Of a stretch of DNA of 64,000 nucleotides, positions 63,725 through 64,000 are shown in pieces. Made by a program: the position numbers and the translations under genes. The notes beneath the pieces are model-generated. The model was not told the DNA's origin. It made no database searches and saw only the letters and a program-made list of their open reading frames with translations. This DNA comes from Cloacibacterium sp. TD35 (GTDB lineage Bacteria > Bacteroidota > Bacteroidia > Flavobacteriales > Weeksellaceae): contig NZ_CP104850.1 in the NCBI RefSeq assembly GCF_028864635.1, forward strand, positions 2,300,001 through 2,364,000, read 5' to 3'. The stretch's first letter is position 1. Each line of letters begins with the position of its first letter.

Positions 63725-63816
63725 AAAACAAAAATTATCAAAATTCATATGTGAAATTTTTACACCTGATTATCAATGATTTAAATAAATTATTAAAATA
63801 TATTTACTACTTTGTA

Positions 63817-63848
63817 TTGCATAATACTGAATTTTATATATATCTTTG
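63817..63848 (+). promoter_or_regulatory. Promoter of the PspC-domain gene
   Basis: A -33 TTG (63817-63819), a 21-base spacer and the -7 TATCTTTG (63841-63848) make one of the most complete Bacteroidota-type promoters in the window. It leaves a leader of about 46 bases before the ATG. Confidence 0.6.
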
Positions 63849-63900
63849 CATAAGAAAATAATAAAATCATTAAAATATAAAACACTAAAAAAATTGTATA

Positions 63901-64000
63901 TGAAAACTTATCAACAAAACGAAAACCAATATCACACTGGTTGTAGAGCAAAATTAACTCGCGATGGAGACAATAGAAGAATCGCTGGTGTTTGTTCAGG
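63901..64000 (+). CDS. PspC-domain protein, N-terminal fragment
   Basis: The first 33 codons are visible and the rest lies beyond the right edge. After a polar start (MKTYQQNENQYHTG) comes KLTRDGDNRRIAGVCSG, the typical opening of a PspC domain (stress-response and toxin-type membrane proteins). The role cannot be judged from the fragment. A good promoter lies upstream. Confidence 0.7.

Noticed and set aside
63670-63861. Open frame of 63 codons between CoADR and the PspC gene
   Set aside because: It covers the two-box promoter and the pspC promoter; no plausible protein.
1-64000. CRISPR arrays, insertion sequences, prophage, tRNA or rRNA genes
   Set aside because: No regular direct repeats with spacers, no transposase or integrase frame, and no cloverleaf or rRNA-like sequence seen by eye; a tRNAscan or Infernal run would be decisive.

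Overview
This window is a low-GC, gene-dense piece of a chromosome from a member of the Bacteroidota, most likely a flavobacterium of the Chryseobacterium/Cloacibacterium/Weeksellaceae group (the genus is inference). Four things point there: promoters with the Bacteroidota -7 element TAnnTTTG instead of a sigma-70 -10 box; a PorX-type response regulator with a PglZ domain, the family that controls type IX secretion; a fused LpxC-FabZ protein; and OmpP1/FadL-like and OmpA/DUF937 envelope proteins. No tRNA, rRNA, insertion sequence, prophage or CRISPR array was recognised. Several start codons were moved downstream of the longest reading frame because a -7 element lies inside the longer frame.

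Layout. 1-7.5 kb: end of dnaG, clpP, a small acidic protein, an M28 peptidase, folP, a family 2 glycosyltransferase, a methyltransferase and a ZIP metal transporter. 7.5-20.8 kb: an OmpP1-like porin, a Tyr/Gly-rich lipoprotein, proS, a DUF937-OmpA protein, an Nramp Mn/Fe transporter with a DtxR/MntR-like operator, grpE-dnaJ, a DUF922 protein, an isoaspartyl peptidase/asparaginase, an ABC exporter pair and a DUF1304 protein. 20.8-28.6 kb (minus strand): a beta-barrel protein and the lipid A run lpxD-(lpxC-fabZ)-lpxA-efp-second lpxD-sucD, preceded by an HD phosphohydrolase. 28.7-36.3 kb: porX, an unknown exported protein, tsaE, ald, two small membrane proteins, a prephenate dehydrogenase, an esterase and purE. 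36.4-54 kb: metabolic and housekeeping genes (eamA, purK, VOC, LLM oxidoreductase, mvaD, epimerase, GT-C glycosyltransferase, alpha/beta hydrolase, pdxJ, MscS, DUF456, ung, mutS2, MFS, 2OG-Fe oxygenase, HD nucleotidase).

54-63.6 kb is the most interesting part. It is a sulfur/anaerobic-metabolism island: a sulfide:quinone oxidoreductase-like flavoprotein, a DsrC/TusE protein, a DsrE-like protein, a one-chain pyruvate:ferredoxin oxidoreductase (NifJ), a GltD-like Fe-S NAD(P) oxidoreductase, and a CoA-disulfide/persulfide reductase fused to a rhodanese. The SQR and persulfide-reductase promoters share the same two-box architecture to the base: TGAY-N4-RTCA, then 23 bp centre to centre to GTAA-N6-TTAC, then 29.5 bp to TAnnTTTG. 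This implies one CRP/FNR-type regulon. No dsrAB sulfite reductase is present in the window, so the system looks like persulfide handling coupled to quinone, NAD(P)H and ferredoxin pools under low oxygen (inference). The window ends in the start of a PspC-domain gene.

Intergenic DNA also holds two copies of a REP-like element of about 73 bp, several short-period stutter repeats that can form large hairpins, and many clean intrinsic terminators.
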